A DNA stretch of 36,744 nt, from assembly GCA_038138625.1 (NCBI GenBank), contig JAYQEA010000029.1:1-36744 (forward strand), read 5' to 3'. This DNA comes from JAQXDR01 sp038138625 (GTDB lineage Bacteria > Pseudomonadota > Alphaproteobacteria > Rhodobacterales > Rhodobacteraceae). This document shows, piece after piece, positions 15,734 to 24,824 of this stretch (the stretch's first letter is position 1; each line of letters starts with the position of its first letter). A program made the translations under genes and the position numbers. The notes beneath the pieces were generated by a model, which did not search any database, was not told the DNA's origin, and worked only from the letters and a program-made list of their open reading frames with translations.

Positions 15734-17263
15734 ATGGAGTTCCTGTTCTATATGGGCGACGTGTTCAGCCCGATCAATTTCGGGCTTTTGGTGCTTGGGA
15801 CTGTCGGTGGTTTGATCTTGGGTGCGACGCCGGGGCTTTCGCCGACAATGGCTGTTGCTTTGTTAATACCTTTCACGTTTCAGCTAGAGCCTCAGCAAGG
15901 TCTGATCTTGCTGGGTGCGGCCTACACGTCGACTGTGGCTGGTGGGGCGGTGAGTGCGATTTTGCTCAAGATACCCGGGGCGCCTGCCAATATTGCCACG
16001 ACGCTTGACGGGCATACGATGGCCACAAAAGGCGAGGGTGCAAAGGCCTTGCAGGTGTCGTTTCTCGCGTCTGCGGTTGGGGGGGTGTTTGGCGTTCTGC
16101 TGCTCATTTTCCTAACACCCGTACTGGCGCAATGGGCGCTTGCTTTTGGTCCATCGCATTTGTTCTGGTTGGCAATCCTGGGCGTGACCGTGATTGGGAC
16201 ACTGGATTCAAGCTCGGTTGTGAAAGGGTTATTGTCCGGCTGCATCGGTCTTTGGCTGGCGACGGTCGGTTTTGACGATATCATGGGTGCGCAGCGGTTT
16301 ATCTTTCATCCCGCGGTCAGCGGGGGCATCAACGTAATACCGGCTTTGATCGGATTGTTTGCAATCCCGCAGGTGATTACGATGTTTACCAAGGGACGCA
16401 CCAAGGATACCGCCGAGGTTATAACAGTCAAAAAACATCCCATCCGTTTCGCATTCGTCGAGATATTCAAGCGTAAGACGGCCTTGGTCATCGGCACGCT
16501 GACAGGGTCGATCATAGGGTTGATTCCGGGGGTCGGTGGTCAGATTGCAGGTCTGGTCGCCTATGACCAATCGCGGAAATTTAGTCGCGAAAGCGAAAAA
16601 TTCGGCACAGGGCATAGCGAAGGCGTGATTGCTGCCGAAAGCGCCAATAATGCTATGGTAGGTCCGTCTTTGGTTCCTCTGTTGACACTGTCCATTCCCG
16701 GATCGCCCACGGCAGCGGTGCTATTGGGCGGGCTTTTGATACATGGTATTTTTCCCGGTCCGGATCTTTTCATGAACTATCCGCAGGTGGCCTGGACGTT
16801 TATCGACTCTATGCTTATCGGCCAAATTCTGATGTGCATCTTTGGTCTGTACATCGCGGGACTGGCTGCGCGGGTGGCGCAGGTGCCTCGGGCGGTCATG
16901 GCCTCTATTGTGCTGGGGCTGGCGCTTTTTGGCAGTTATTCTGTCCAACATTCCATGGGCGACGTCTATGTCATGGCCACGCTCGGCATCGCGATGTATT
17001 TTCTTGAAAGATTTGGATTTTCGGCTGCTCCGCTTGTGTTGGGCCTCATCCTTGGACCGATTGCCGAAGCGAATTTCATTCAAGGGTCGATGATTGCGAC
17101 GGCCACGATAGGCATAGGGGCATATTTTTTCACCGGATGGTTGAACTGGTTGCTGATCTTCATTGTCACCGCCTCCATCAGCTATTCGATCTGGATGGAA
17201 GTGATGATGCGCCGCTACACCACCAAAGACGATGCAATCGCAAAAGAAGAGGCGTTGTCATGA
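15734..17263 (+). CDS. Tripartite tricarboxylate transporter, large membrane subunit TctA
   Basis: Large polytopic permease of a TTT-type, binding-protein-dependent secondary transporter, 509 residues. I chose ATG 15734 because AAGGAG lies nine bases upstream and the protein then begins MEFLFYMGDV, which fits the family; an upstream ATG at 15659 would add 25 residues with no ribosome-binding site and would cover the operator region. The two TctA signature repeats are visible: GATPGLSPTMAVALL near residue 35 and GLIPGVGGQIAGLVAYDQS near 280. About ten to twelve hydrophobic helices are apparent. It works with TctB (17260) and the periplasmic receptor TctC (17763), using the ion gradient. Known substrates are citrate, tartrate, terephthalate and some sulfonates; the downstream enzymes suggest a carboxylate that is activated to a CoA ester. 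Confidence 0.95.
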   Translation: MEFLFYMGDVFSPINFGLLVLGTVGGLILGATPGLSPTMAVALLIPFTFQLEPQQGLILLGAAYTSTVAGGAVSAILLKIPGAPANIATTLDGHTMATKGEGAKALQVSFLASAVGGVFGVLLLIFLTPVLAQWALAFGPSHLFWLAILGVTVIGTLDSSSVVKGLLSGCIGLWLATVGFDDIMGAQRFIFHPAVSGGINVIPALIGLFAIPQVITMFTKGRTKDTAEVITVKKHPIRFAFVEIFKRKTALVIGTLTGSIIGLIPGVGGQIAGLVAYDQSRKFSRESEKFGTGHSEGVIAAESANNAMVGPSLVPLLTLSIPGSPTAAVLLGGLLIHGIFPGPDLFMNYPQVAWTFIDSMLIGQILMCIFGLYIAGLAARVAQVPRAVMASIVLGLALFGSYSVQHSMGDVYVMATLGIAMYFLERFGFSAAPLVLGLILGPIAEANFIQGSMIATATIGIGAYFFTGWLNWLLIFIVTASISYSIWMEVMMRRYTTKDDAIAKEEALS

Positions 17264-17724
17264 CAGATTTACCACGCAACCAGCATATCATTGCCTCTGG
17301 TGTGATTGCGGCCATAGGGACAAGTGTCGCCTATATAAGTTTCACACAAGAGCCCGCAGACGCGTTCATTTTTCCAAGGCTGATATCATCTGTTTTTGCT
17401 GTTTTGGCGATCTGGACCTTTGCCAAGGCCGTTTTGGGTCGCACCAAAGTGGGCAATGGCATTAGCCTCCCGGCGCTGCGAAATATGCTGCCGGGTCTGG
17501 TTGTGACGTGTCTTTATGTCTTTTGGGCCGCAAAGGCGCTTGGGTTCTACACCGCGACGGCAATTGCCTTTTTTATACTGTTAACGCTTTACGATCCGGC
17601 GCCGCATACCCATGCGCAAAGCTGGTTCAAAAGGCTGCTGATCACCGCCGCTTTCATGGCGGTTATGTATGGTCTTTTTGCGCAGGTGCTGAATGTGTTC
17701 ACACCGCATGAGATCTTTTTCTGA
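17260..17724 (+). CDS. Tripartite tricarboxylate transporter, small membrane subunit TctB
   Basis: Small membrane partner of TctA, 154 residues starting MTDLPRNQHIIASG. The ATG at 17260 overlaps the tctA stop by four bases (ATGA), which fixes the start. Four hydrophobic segments are visible: about 9-30, 40-60, 75-115 (likely two close helices) and 125-145. This matches the four-helix TctB pattern, which is poorly conserved in sequence. The FPRLIS motif after the first helix is typical. Function depends on TctA and TctC. Confidence 0.9.
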   Translation: MTDLPRNQHIIASGVIAAIGTSVAYISFTQEPADAFIFPRLISSVFAVLAIWTFAKAVLGRTKVGNGISLPALRNMLPGLVVTCLYVFWAAKALGFYTATAIAFFILLTLYDPAPHTHAQSWFKRLLITAAFMAVMYGLFAQVLNVFTPHEIFF

Positions 17725-17762
17725 ACCGTAACAACGGCAGGCTCAACCCTAGGGAGGATACT

Positions 17763-18734
17763 ATGAAAAAATGGATCGCAGGGGCCGCGCTGGCTCTGGC
17801 TGCAATGGCGGGATCAGCTTTCGCCGAGGGCCACGGCAGCTATCCGGAACGGCCAATTATGTTGATGGTCAGCTATGGGGCCGGTGGCGCCACCGATTTT
17901 CAGGCCCGTATTGTGACGATGACAGCGGGCAATAAGGACGCCTTGGGCATGCCCATTGCCATTCTAAATCGCCCCGGTGCTGGCGGACGTGTTGGCTGGA
18001 ATTGGTTCGCAACCGAAGCCGAAGGGGACGGGTACACACTTGGCGCGTACAACATTCCACATTTTATCGCTCAGTCGATCGAGGGTGGTGTGTCCTATTC
18101 GGCAGATAGCTTTGAGCCCATTGCAAATTGGGGAGCGGATCCCGCCGTGTTTGTGGTCGGTGCAGATAGCCCGTTCAATTCGATGGCCGATGTCGTTGCC
18201 TACGCCAAGGAAAACCCGGGCGGTCTGACCTTTTCGGGGGCTGGGTTGTTTGTCGGACATCACATTGCGGCACTACAGCTGGAGAAAGCAGCTGGTGTGA
18301 AATTGGCCTATATTCCCAATAATGCTGGGGGTGCAGGTGCGATGCGGGCGGTGATTGCCGGGCAAGTTTTGGGTGGCGTCAATAACCTATCTGACGCATA
18401 CCGTGCGCAGGCCGCGGGCAACGTCAAAATACTCGGCGTGTTCGACGTGCAGCGGAACGAAGCTTTCTTGCCGGATGTTCCCACAATGATGGAACAAGGG
18501 TTTGACATCGACAATGCGTCGGTCAATTTCCGCGGCGTGATGGTGCCAAAGGGGACGCCTCAGAACATTATTGATCATCTTGCGGCGACGGTGCCCACCA
18601 TGTTTGAAAACAAACGGGTGCAAAGCCGGATGGCGGCGGGTGGATCGCCGATGCATATCATGACGCGTGATGAAGTGTTGGATATGTGGGCCGCCCGTCA
18701 GGTCACCTTGGAAGAGCTTTTGGCTGGACTTTGA
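17763..18734 (+). CDS. Tripartite tricarboxylate transporter, periplasmic receptor TctC (Bug family)
   Basis: Periplasmic solute receptor of 323 residues, starting at ATG 17763 five bases after an AGGGAGG ribosome-binding site. The signal peptide MKKWIAGAALALAAMAGSAFA is followed by mature EGHGSYPERPI. The family hallmark PERPIMLMVSYGAGGATD, where the glycine-rich loop grips the ligand carboxylate, is at about 28-45. Further typical segments are NRPGAGGRVGW near 75 and AGAMRAVIAGQVLGGVNN near 195. Bug receptors close on a carboxylate by two water-mediated contacts, and the rest of the pocket sets specificity, so the ligand cannot be read by eye. A hairpin terminator follows at 18743, before the aldehyde dehydrogenase. 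Confidence 0.95.
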   Translation: MKKWIAGAALALAAMAGSAFAEGHGSYPERPIMLMVSYGAGGATDFQARIVTMTAGNKDALGMPIAILNRPGAGGRVGWNWFATEAEGDGYTLGAYNIPHFIAQSIEGGVSYSADSFEPIANWGADPAVFVVGADSPFNSMADVVAYAKENPGGLTFSGAGLFVGHHIAALQLEKAAGVKLAYIPNNAGGAGAMRAVIAGQVLGGVNNLSDAYRAQAAGNVKILGVFDVQRNEAFLPDVPTMMEQGFDIDNASVNFRGVMVPKGTPQNIIDHLAATVPTMFENKRVQSRMAAGGSPMHIMTRDEVLDMWAARQVTLEELLAGL

Positions 18735-18742
18735 CACAATTA

Positions 18743-18775
18743 TCACGGCGCTTTGACCAAGAGCGCCGTGATTTT
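18743..18775 (+). terminator. Rho-independent-type hairpin inside the TTT-ligase operon
   Basis: Perfect 10-bp stem TCACGGCGCT (18743-18752) and AGCGCCGTGA (18762-18771) with a 9-base loop and TTTT directly after. It lies eight bases after the tctC stop and 18 bases before the next start codon. The short T run suggests partial termination, which would make the transporter more abundant than the two enzymes, unless the enzymes have their own promoter, for which there is almost no room. Confidence 0.75.
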
Positions 18776-18793
18776 CAATCAGGAATATAACAG

Positions 18794-20197
18794 ATGAACA
18801 CCGTTGATCCCATTGCCGAGGTCGACGCCCTCGTTTTGCGGGCGCGCGTTGCGCAATCCACATTTGAAAAATGCGGGTCACAACAGCTTTATGATCGGGC
18901 GGCACAGGCTGCTGCATGGGCCATCATGGAGCCATCACGCAACCGGCATTTGGCTGAACTTGCCGTGTCAACGACAGGCTTGGGCAACGTCGCGGACAAG
19001 ATTATAAAAAACCACCGCAAAACGTTGGGATTGATGCGCGATATTCGCACGGCAAAGACCTTTGGTGTGATCTTGGATGATGCGGAAAAAGGTATCACGG
19101 AAATTGCCCGACCTATTGGTGTCATTGGTGCTGTGGTGCCTTCGACAAATCCGGGTGCAACACCGGCAAACAACATCATCAACGCTGTGAAATGCGGTAA
19201 TGCGATTGTTCTATCGCCGTCCCCCAAAGGGGTGCCCACCTGCGAGGCGCTTTTGACCTACGTTCATGCCGAGTTTGACAAGATCGGCTTGGACCGTGAT
19301 CTGGTACAGATGATCCCCGGTCGCGGATCAAAAGAGAAAACACAACGATTGCTTGAAAGGGCAGATCTTGTTGTGGTCACGGGCAGTCAAAATAACGTCA
19401 AACGGGCCTATACATCGGGCACGCCTGCGCTGGCTGTTGGGGCGGGAAACGTAGCCGTTATTGTTGACGAGACGGCCGATCTTGCAGATGCAGCCGATAA
19501 AATCCAAGCGTCGAAAACCTTTGACAATGCAACATCGTGCTCGTCAGAAAATGCCGTGGTAATTGTCGACGCTATATATGATGACTTTGTCGCCGAGATG
19601 GCCCGCACCGGCGCTGCCCTGATCACAGATGACACCCAAATTACCTCAACACTTTGGACCAAGGGACATTTGAACCCCAAAGCCATCGCACAAGACGCAG
19701 ATAAAACCATCGCGGCACTGGGCCTCACCGACAGTGTGCCGTCTGATACATCGTATATCGCGGTTGAAACAACGGGGATCGGGCCTTTGCATCCGCTTTC
19801 CGGGGAAAAGCTGAGCCGGGTACTCAGCGTTTATCGTGCTAAAGATTTTGATGATGCACTGCGCATCACGCGTGATTTGCAACTGCATCAGGGGGCAGGA
19901 CATTCGGTTGGCCTGCACTCAAATGATGCTAACAGACCACTTGCCCTCGCGCGCAACATTCCAACCAGCCGCATTATTGTCAATCAGGCGCACACCTTTG
20001 CAACAGGTGGGTCCTTTAGCAATGGCATGCCTTTTTCGCTGTCGATGGGCTGTGGATCGTGGGGAGGAAATTCGATCGATACCAATCTACATTGGCGTCA
20101 TTTTCTGCAATCGACCAAAATTGTTCGAGAAATTCCAGCAGTTGAACCCGCTGTCGAAGACATTTTTAGCGATTATTGGGATGAGGTCGGCAGATGA
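18794..20197 (+). CDS. CoA-acylating aldehyde dehydrogenase, SauS-like (candidate sulfoacetaldehyde dehydrogenase)
   Basis: 467-residue NAD(P)-dependent aldehyde dehydrogenase of the CoA-acylating branch (EutE / AdhE N-domain / SauS). The catalytic cysteine is Cys249 in SKTFDNATSCSSENAVV, corresponding to SKTFDNGTICASEQ of AdhE/EutE, and ARPIGVIGAVVPSTNP (106-120) is typical of the acylating group. Such enzymes interconvert an aldehyde and its acyl-CoA. The companion AMP-forming ligase overlaps the stop by four bases, so the pair can convert a carboxylate to its CoA ester and then to the aldehyde. Exactly this pair, SauT plus SauS, degrades sulfoacetate in Cupriavidus necator. The enzyme class is secure; the sulfoacetate assignment is inference, since no Xsc gene for sulfoacetaldehyde is in the window. 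Confidence 0.9.
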   Translation: MNTVDPIAEVDALVLRARVAQSTFEKCGSQQLYDRAAQAAAWAIMEPSRNRHLAELAVSTTGLGNVADKIIKNHRKTLGLMRDIRTAKTFGVILDDAEKGITEIARPIGVIGAVVPSTNPGATPANNIINAVKCGNAIVLSPSPKGVPTCEALLTYVHAEFDKIGLDRDLVQMIPGRGSKEKTQRLLERADLVVVTGSQNNVKRAYTSGTPALAVGAGNVAVIVDETADLADAADKIQASKTFDNATSCSSENAVVIVDAIYDDFVAEMARTGAALITDDTQITSTLWTKGHLNPKAIAQDADKTIAALGLTDSVPSDTSYIAVETTGIGPLHPLSGEKLSRVLSVYRAKDFDDALRITRDLQLHQGAGHSVGLHSNDANRPLALARNIPTSRIIVNQAHTFATGGSFSNGMPFSLSMGCGSWGGNSIDTNLHWRHFLQSTKIVREIPAVEPAVEDIFSDYWDEVGR

Positions 20198-21684
20198 TTT
20201 TGGACAAGGCAGTTCCGCCAAAGGGCACAGTCCGGGACTGGTTGGATGCACGGGCCAAAACTTCTGACGTTGCAATTGTTTTCCCTGAAGACGGGGACAC
20301 TCTGAGTTGGACCACGCTTCGTGATCAGGCACGCGAAATGGCCATGGGACTGGCCGGTCTTGGCATTGCACCGGAGGAAAGCGTTGCCATTGTGCACCCG
20401 AACGGGCGCGAAGGTGTCCTAGCGTTATTTGCGGCCGTATATGGTGGATTTCGCGCAACAATGATAAATCTCGCGGCCGGGCCGGATGCAATTGCCTATG
20501 CGCTGGACCATAGCGGAGCAAGGTTTGCATTTGTTCATGCCAGCCAAGTTGCAACGATCCGCGATATCGCGCCCGACAGACTTCAGATTATCCGACCAGA
20601 CATGCTGTTAAATCGGTCAAACATTGTCGAATATACATCGAAACAACATGCCTTGTTGATGTATACCTCGGGAACGACCGGCCGGCCAAAAGGGGTGATA
20701 CACAGTCATGCCAGTCTTTTGGCAGGTGGTTGGACTGCTGCAATTGCCCACGACCTTTCCCCGAATGACCGTGGTTTTTGTGTCCTGCCGATTTACCATA
20801 TAAATGGGCTGTGTGTCAGCGTCATGAGTGCGCTTGTTTCCGGGGGATCCTTGGCGATGACGTCCAGATTTTCCGCCAGCCGATTTTGGGACCTAGCCGA
20901 CCTTTCAAAAGTTACGTGGTTTTCTGTGGTCCCAACAATCATCAGTCATTTGCTGCACAGTGACGGCAATCCCAGCCCCGAGGTATGCGCGCGCCTTCGT
21001 TTTGGACGTTCGGCATCATCGGCGCTGGCGATTGAGACACAGACTGCCTTTGAGGATCGTTTTACGGTTCCCATCGTGGAAACCATGGGGCTCACGGAAA
21101 CGGCGGCTCAGATTCTATCCAATCCACTGCCTCCGGGGATCCGCAAAATTGGGTCGCCAGGGGTGGCCTTTGGCAATGAAGTCTGCATCCTAAGTGACGA
21201 CCTGAAACCTTGTGATATTGGACAACAGGGCGAGATTGCAGTCAGAGGGCCGAATATTATGCTTGGGTATCTGCACAACCCCGAGGCCACCGCCAAAACA
21301 TTTGTCAGAGATTGGCTGCGCACCGGTGATCTGGGACATATTGATGAAGACAACTATGTTTTTGTGACCGGTCGCTTGAAAGAGTTGATCATCAAGGGGG
21401 GCGAAAATATTGCCCCGCGGGAAATCGACGAGGTCTTGTATTCGGTTCCCGAAATTATTGAGGCCGCAGCTTTTGCAAGGTCGTGCGACCAGTATGGTGA
21501 AACGGTTGAAGCGGCAGTTGCGGTCAAACCCGGATCAAATCTTTCAGAAGATACATTGATCGCGCTGTGCGAAAAGAGGTTGGGGGCTTTCAAGACCCCA
21601 ACTTGTATCCATTTTCTGCCCGAGTTGCCCAAGGGGCCGTCGGGTAAGATCCAACGTCTGAAACTGGCAGATATGATTCAATAA
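20194..21684 (+). CDS. AMP-forming acyl-CoA synthetase, SauT-like (candidate sulfoacetate-CoA ligase)
   Basis: 496-residue ANL-superfamily ligase that activates a carboxylate to an acyl-adenylate and then a CoA thioester. The visible core motifs are the P-loop MYTSGTTGRPKG (156-167), ETMGLTET near 293, the hinge and adenine-site stretch WLRTGDLGHIDEDNYVFVTG followed by RLKELIIKGGENI, and the C-terminal catalytic lysine in KGPSGKIQR. The start overlaps the aldehyde dehydrogenase stop by four bases, which implies coupled translation and a shared pathway. It is the last gene of the LacI/TTT operon. The acid specificity cannot be read by eye; a small acid is suggested by the context. Alternatives to sulfoacetate are other short dicarboxylates or hydroxy acids. 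Confidence 0.92.
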   Translation: MILDKAVPPKGTVRDWLDARAKTSDVAIVFPEDGDTLSWTTLRDQAREMAMGLAGLGIAPEESVAIVHPNGREGVLALFAAVYGGFRATMINLAAGPDAIAYALDHSGARFAFVHASQVATIRDIAPDRLQIIRPDMLLNRSNIVEYTSKQHALLMYTSGTTGRPKGVIHSHASLLAGGWTAAIAHDLSPNDRGFCVLPIYHINGLCVSVMSALVSGGSLAMTSRFSASRFWDLADLSKVTWFSVVPTIISHLLHSDGNPSPEVCARLRFGRSASSALAIETQTAFEDRFTVPIVETMGLTETAAQILSNPLPPGIRKIGSPGVAFGNEVCILSDDLKPCDIGQQGEIAVRGPNIMLGYLHNPEATAKTFVRDWLRTGDLGHIDEDNYVFVTGRLKELIIKGGENIAPREIDEVLYSVPEIIEAAAFARSCDQYGETVEAAVAVKPGSNLSEDTLIALCEKRLGAFKTPTCIHFLPELPKGPSGKIQRLKLADMIQ

Positions 21685-21728
21685 CGCAGGGTGGTGGGGG
21701 TGGACGTACATCTGGACGACCAAGCCGG

Positions 21729-22847
21729 TTAATCGTTCTGCTCTTGATCAGGCATTTTCATGACCCAGTGATTAGGTCCTGATTGTTCCAGATTCGCGCG
21801 ATCCGCCGCTGGCATGTCCTTGTTCAAAAGTTGATCCAGATCCTCGCCAACCAGCGGGCTGTATATATGGTATAAATGTCCAGAAGGGCTGTTTCCGGAT
21901 ATTTTGCTCAGGTCAATGATCTCAACTCCGGATAGGGTGGAGGTGTCATTTCCCGTTTCCCCAAGTCGGGGGTAGCCATGGACCTGAGCTGAAACGGCAA
22001 GGGGTCGATCCCCATCTGCAATATAGACCGTCACCGACCGCGCAATTGACACAATCCGTGCCGCAAAGCGTTGGAAGATTTCAAAATCCATATCGGGGGC
22101 TAAAAGCACAACGTCTCCCAAGCGGATATCAGGCGTTCGATTCGCAACTTCATACAGGGCAAGCACGACCCCTCGCGCGCCGAGACTATGACCTATGACA
22201 TCCACGGCAGCATTCCCGAATTGAGCGTCCAAATCTATGACGGTGTCCGCCAGATCTGGAACGCTCCAGTAAAGATCGGCCTCGTCGCGTGTATAATAGG
22301 CGATTGCCCCGTCTGACGGCCAACTGAACCAGAGAAAACGTTCGGTCAATTTCGCGTTTTCCTGCAAAAGCACGGCGCGTCTGCATCCCTTTTCAAATCC
22401 GATATTATATCCATGTACGTAAAGTGCCATGCTTCGCCCTGCTGTCGTTTTGTGCAGGTGTTCAACGACGCTATCCGGGTCTTGTTGGCGTATTTGGTCC
22501 ACGCTCAAAAATTCTTCACGAACAAAAGCCGGAGCCCTGTCAGCCAATGGACCCAATTTGCCAAAATCAAATTCGGTCAACTGACAGAACCCAGCTTTGA
22601 GTGTGCTTCGTTCATCGCCATACACACGAGCAGGATCTTGTGATCCTGTCAGATTGCGCAAGGTCAAGAAGGGTACGTTTCGGGTTGGTCCGGCACCATT
22701 GGGCTGGATAGAGGATTGAAATTCCTGAACTTGCGATTGAGCGGGGGTGGCAAAAGGAAGTGTCGTCAGCAAAACACTGATAGCAAAATAGGCGGGTGCC
22801 GCGCACAAGAGCCGCAAAAAGGTTTTGTATTGTTTGAGTTCAAACAT
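21729..22847 (-). CDS. Secreted alpha/beta hydrolase, DUF900 family
   Basis: 372-residue exported protein. An N-terminal signal sequence (about 1-38, hydrophobic core YFAISVLLTTL, ending ATPAQSQ) precedes an alpha/beta-hydrolase domain. The oxyanion-side motif LYVHGYN is at about 142-148 and the nucleophile elbow VIGHSLGARG places Ser221. An acidic residue in IADGDRPL and a late histidine in GHLYHIYSP complete a plausible triad. DUF900 proteins are esterase- or lipase-like but mostly uncharacterised. The start ATG at 22847 has AAGGA eight bases upstream. The gene diverges from the membrane hydrolase at 23002; an inverted repeat lies between them. The physiological substrate is unknown. Confidence 0.87.
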   Translation of the reverse strand: MFELKQYKTFLRLLCAAPAYFAISVLLTTLPFATPAQSQVQEFQSSIQPNGAGPTRNVPFLTLRNLTGSQDPARVYGDERSTLKAGFCQLTEFDFGKLGPLADRAPAFVREEFLSVDQIRQQDPDSVVEHLHKTTAGRSMALYVHGYNIGFEKGCRRAVLLQENAKLTERFLWFSWPSDGAIAYYTRDEADLYWSVPDLADTVIDLDAQFGNAAVDVIGHSLGARGVVLALYEVANRTPDIRLGDVVLLAPDMDFEIFQRFAARIVSIARSVTVYIADGDRPLAVSAQVHGYPRLGETGNDTSTLSGVEIIDLSKISGNSPSGHLYHIYSPLVGEDLDQLLNKDMPAADRANLEQSGPNHWVMKMPDQEQND

Positions 22848-22920
22848 TTAATTCGTCCTTGTGGCCCGGTGTACCAAGAGCTCTTTTCTCAGCAGGGGGG
22901 CGAATTCTGTAGGTCAGCTA

Positions 22921-22951
22921 CTTATATACGGCCGCTTTCAAGGTATATAAG
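22921..22951. promoter_or_regulatory. Inverted repeat between two divergent hydrolase genes
   Basis: CTTATATA (22921-22928) and TATATAAG (22944-22951) are perfect 8-bp arms with a 15-base spacer. The outer flanks carry AGGTC and GACCT in addition. The position, midway between divergent starts at 22847 and 23002, suits a shared regulator site or overlapping promoters with AT-rich -10 elements. No regulator gene is adjacent. Confidence 0.4.
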
Positions 22952-23001
22952 ACCTAATTCGGGGTGTTGGACCCTTTGGTCCGTTCATGAGGAAACACAT
23001 G

Positions 23002-24675
23002 ATGCTTAAAATGGTTGACCGGGTTATCGGGTCCTTCTCAGTTCCTTGCTTCCTGCTTGGTTTGTTATTTTTTGCAGCATCTCTCACACCCTCGTTAATC
23101 CCGCGCGGGCCGGAAATTCAAGGCCTTCTTGGCGGGGTCGTCACTGCGATCGGCTATCTGCTGGGACAGATCGTTGCTGTTTTATGGAAGGCGGCAGACC
23201 TTCCGGTGTTAAAAGGGCGAGCTGCTCGGATTGTCATTATGATTTTGACAATCCCTTTAACTGTCATGTTCTTTTGGGTTTTGTGGTTCAGCCTGGTTTG
23301 GCAAAACGAACTGCGCGAAAAAATGACCATGGAACCTGCGGATGCCCTGCATCTTATGACAATACTTTGGGTCGCTGCCGCGACCTTTGCCTTGGCCTAT
23401 TTTCTCGGACGTTTGATTGCCGCATTATTCCGAATAATCCGAGCTAGGCTATATTGGATTATGCCAAAACGTCGTGCGAATGTTTTGGGTTTTGTTTTGG
23501 TGGTGCTCGTTTTGTTCGTGGTGAGCCGTGATGGCATCTTTGACCGTGTTGTGATTGCCTTGGACAAAAGCTACGAAACAGCACAGCAATTGTTCGAAGA
23601 TGCCCCGGCCAAGCCTTTGGACCCCCGAATGACTGGAAGTGCTGAATCATTAATCGATTGGGGGGCCATTGGGCAGCCCGGACGTGACTTTATCATGTCG
23701 GGACCGGACGCAAACGATATTGCCCAGTTTACGGGGCGCGACGCGCTTGACCCAATCCGGGTCTATGTTGGACGCGCCAATGCCGAAACACCACAAGAAC
23801 GGGCCGAGATGGCTCTGGCCGAGCTCAAACGTCAAGGAGCATTCGAACGAGAGGTTCTGATCGTAGCAAGCCCCACTGGCACCGGTTGGATGGACCCGGG
23901 ATCACATGATCCCGTCGAATATATGCACAATGGCGATATTGCGACCGTTGCGGCGCAATATTCGTATTTGCAATCACCCTTGGCTTTGATTCTTGAGACA
24001 AACACGGGTCTCGATCAGGCGACGGCATTGCAGGATGCGGTGCACGGTTACTGGAAGACACTGCCGGTTGATGACCGCCCGCGCTTGTATGCGCATGGCC
24101 TGAGCCTTGGGGCGTGGTCATCAATGTACGCAACCAATCTGTTTCGTCTTATGGATGATCCCATCAGCGGAGCGTTTTGGGCGGGGCCACCGTTTCCTTC
24201 AACCTTCTGGAACTATGTCCAAAATCAAAGAGAGGATGGAACGCCGTGGGTGAGGCCGACAATAGGCAACAGCTCGTTGGTACGCTACGCTTCCAATACC
24301 AACGATGCGTCAGAGGGGGCTGCTGACTGGGGCGACATGCGCATCGTCTTTTTGCAATATTCCAGCGATCCTGTTGTGTTCTACGACCCCCGCTCTGTTT
24401 GGCGGGCTCCGCCGTGGATGCTTGATCCCCCGTCGGAGGACATGTCAGAGCATTTGATTTTCATGCCTGTTGTCACACAGTTTCAGCTGGCTTTGGATAT
24501 GGCTCTGTCATTTGGCGCACCAGCTGGGCATGGCCACGCATATTACGCGCAGGACTATATCGGGCCGTGGGTTCAGGTCACCAATCCAACTGGCTGGACC
24601 AGCGAGGATACACAGCGGTTAAAGCTCTTGTGTGATAATGGTTTTCAAAATGGCTGTCAGAAGGACGGGCTGTGA
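23002..24675 (+). CDS. Membrane-anchored alpha/beta hydrolase (Abhydrolase_9 type)
   Basis: About 557 residues in two parts. The N-terminal 190 residues hold several hydrophobic helices, beginning with FLLGLLFFAASLTPSLIPRGP, the hallmark of the Abhydrolase_9 N-terminal domain. The C-terminal half is a hydrolase domain with the nucleophile elbow YAHGLSLGAWSS, a candidate acid in YSSDPVVFYDP and the terminal histidine in GHGHAYY. Family members are uncharacterised integral-membrane proteins proposed to be lipid or ester hydrolases. The start is probably ATG 23002 or the adjacent ATG 22999, because AGGA is 5-8 bases before them. An in-frame ATG at 22987 lies before that ribosome-binding site and is less likely. 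It diverges from another hydrolase (DUF900). Confidence 0.88.
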   Translation: MLKMVDRVIGSFSVPCFLLGLLFFAASLTPSLIPRGPEIQGLLGGVVTAIGYLLGQIVAVLWKAADLPVLKGRAARIVIMILTIPLTVMFFWVLWFSLVWQNELREKMTMEPADALHLMTILWVAAATFALAYFLGRLIAALFRIIRARLYWIMPKRRANVLGFVLVVLVLFVVSRDGIFDRVVIALDKSYETAQQLFEDAPAKPLDPRMTGSAESLIDWGAIGQPGRDFIMSGPDANDIAQFTGRDALDPIRVYVGRANAETPQERAEMALAELKRQGAFEREVLIVASPTGTGWMDPGSHDPVEYMHNGDIATVAAQYSYLQSPLALILETNTGLDQATALQDAVHGYWKTLPVDDRPRLYAHGLSLGAWSSMYATNLFRLMDDPISGAFWAGPPFPSTFWNYVQNQREDGTPWVRPTIGNSSLVRYASNTNDASEGAADWGDMRIVFLQYSSDPVVFYDPRSVWRAPPWMLDPPSEDMSEHLIFMPVVTQFQLALDMALSFGAPAGHGHAYYAQDYIGPWVQVTNPTGWTSEDTQRLKLLCDNGFQNGCQKDGL

Positions 24676-24824
24676 TCAATGAACGGCACCTGACCTGATG
24701 AACGTTGTGTTTGTGTCGTAAGACATCGGTTTGGCAAACTGTCAAAGCCTGTTCAGGCACCAGTCCGCTTTGCACCGTGGCCCCGGTCGCATCACGCGGT
24801 GTCGGACTATCGTAGGGATTGGCG

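Noticed and set aside
17137..17259. Longer open frame upstream of TctB
   Set aside because: It lies inside tctA; the ATGA overlap at 17260 is the natural start.
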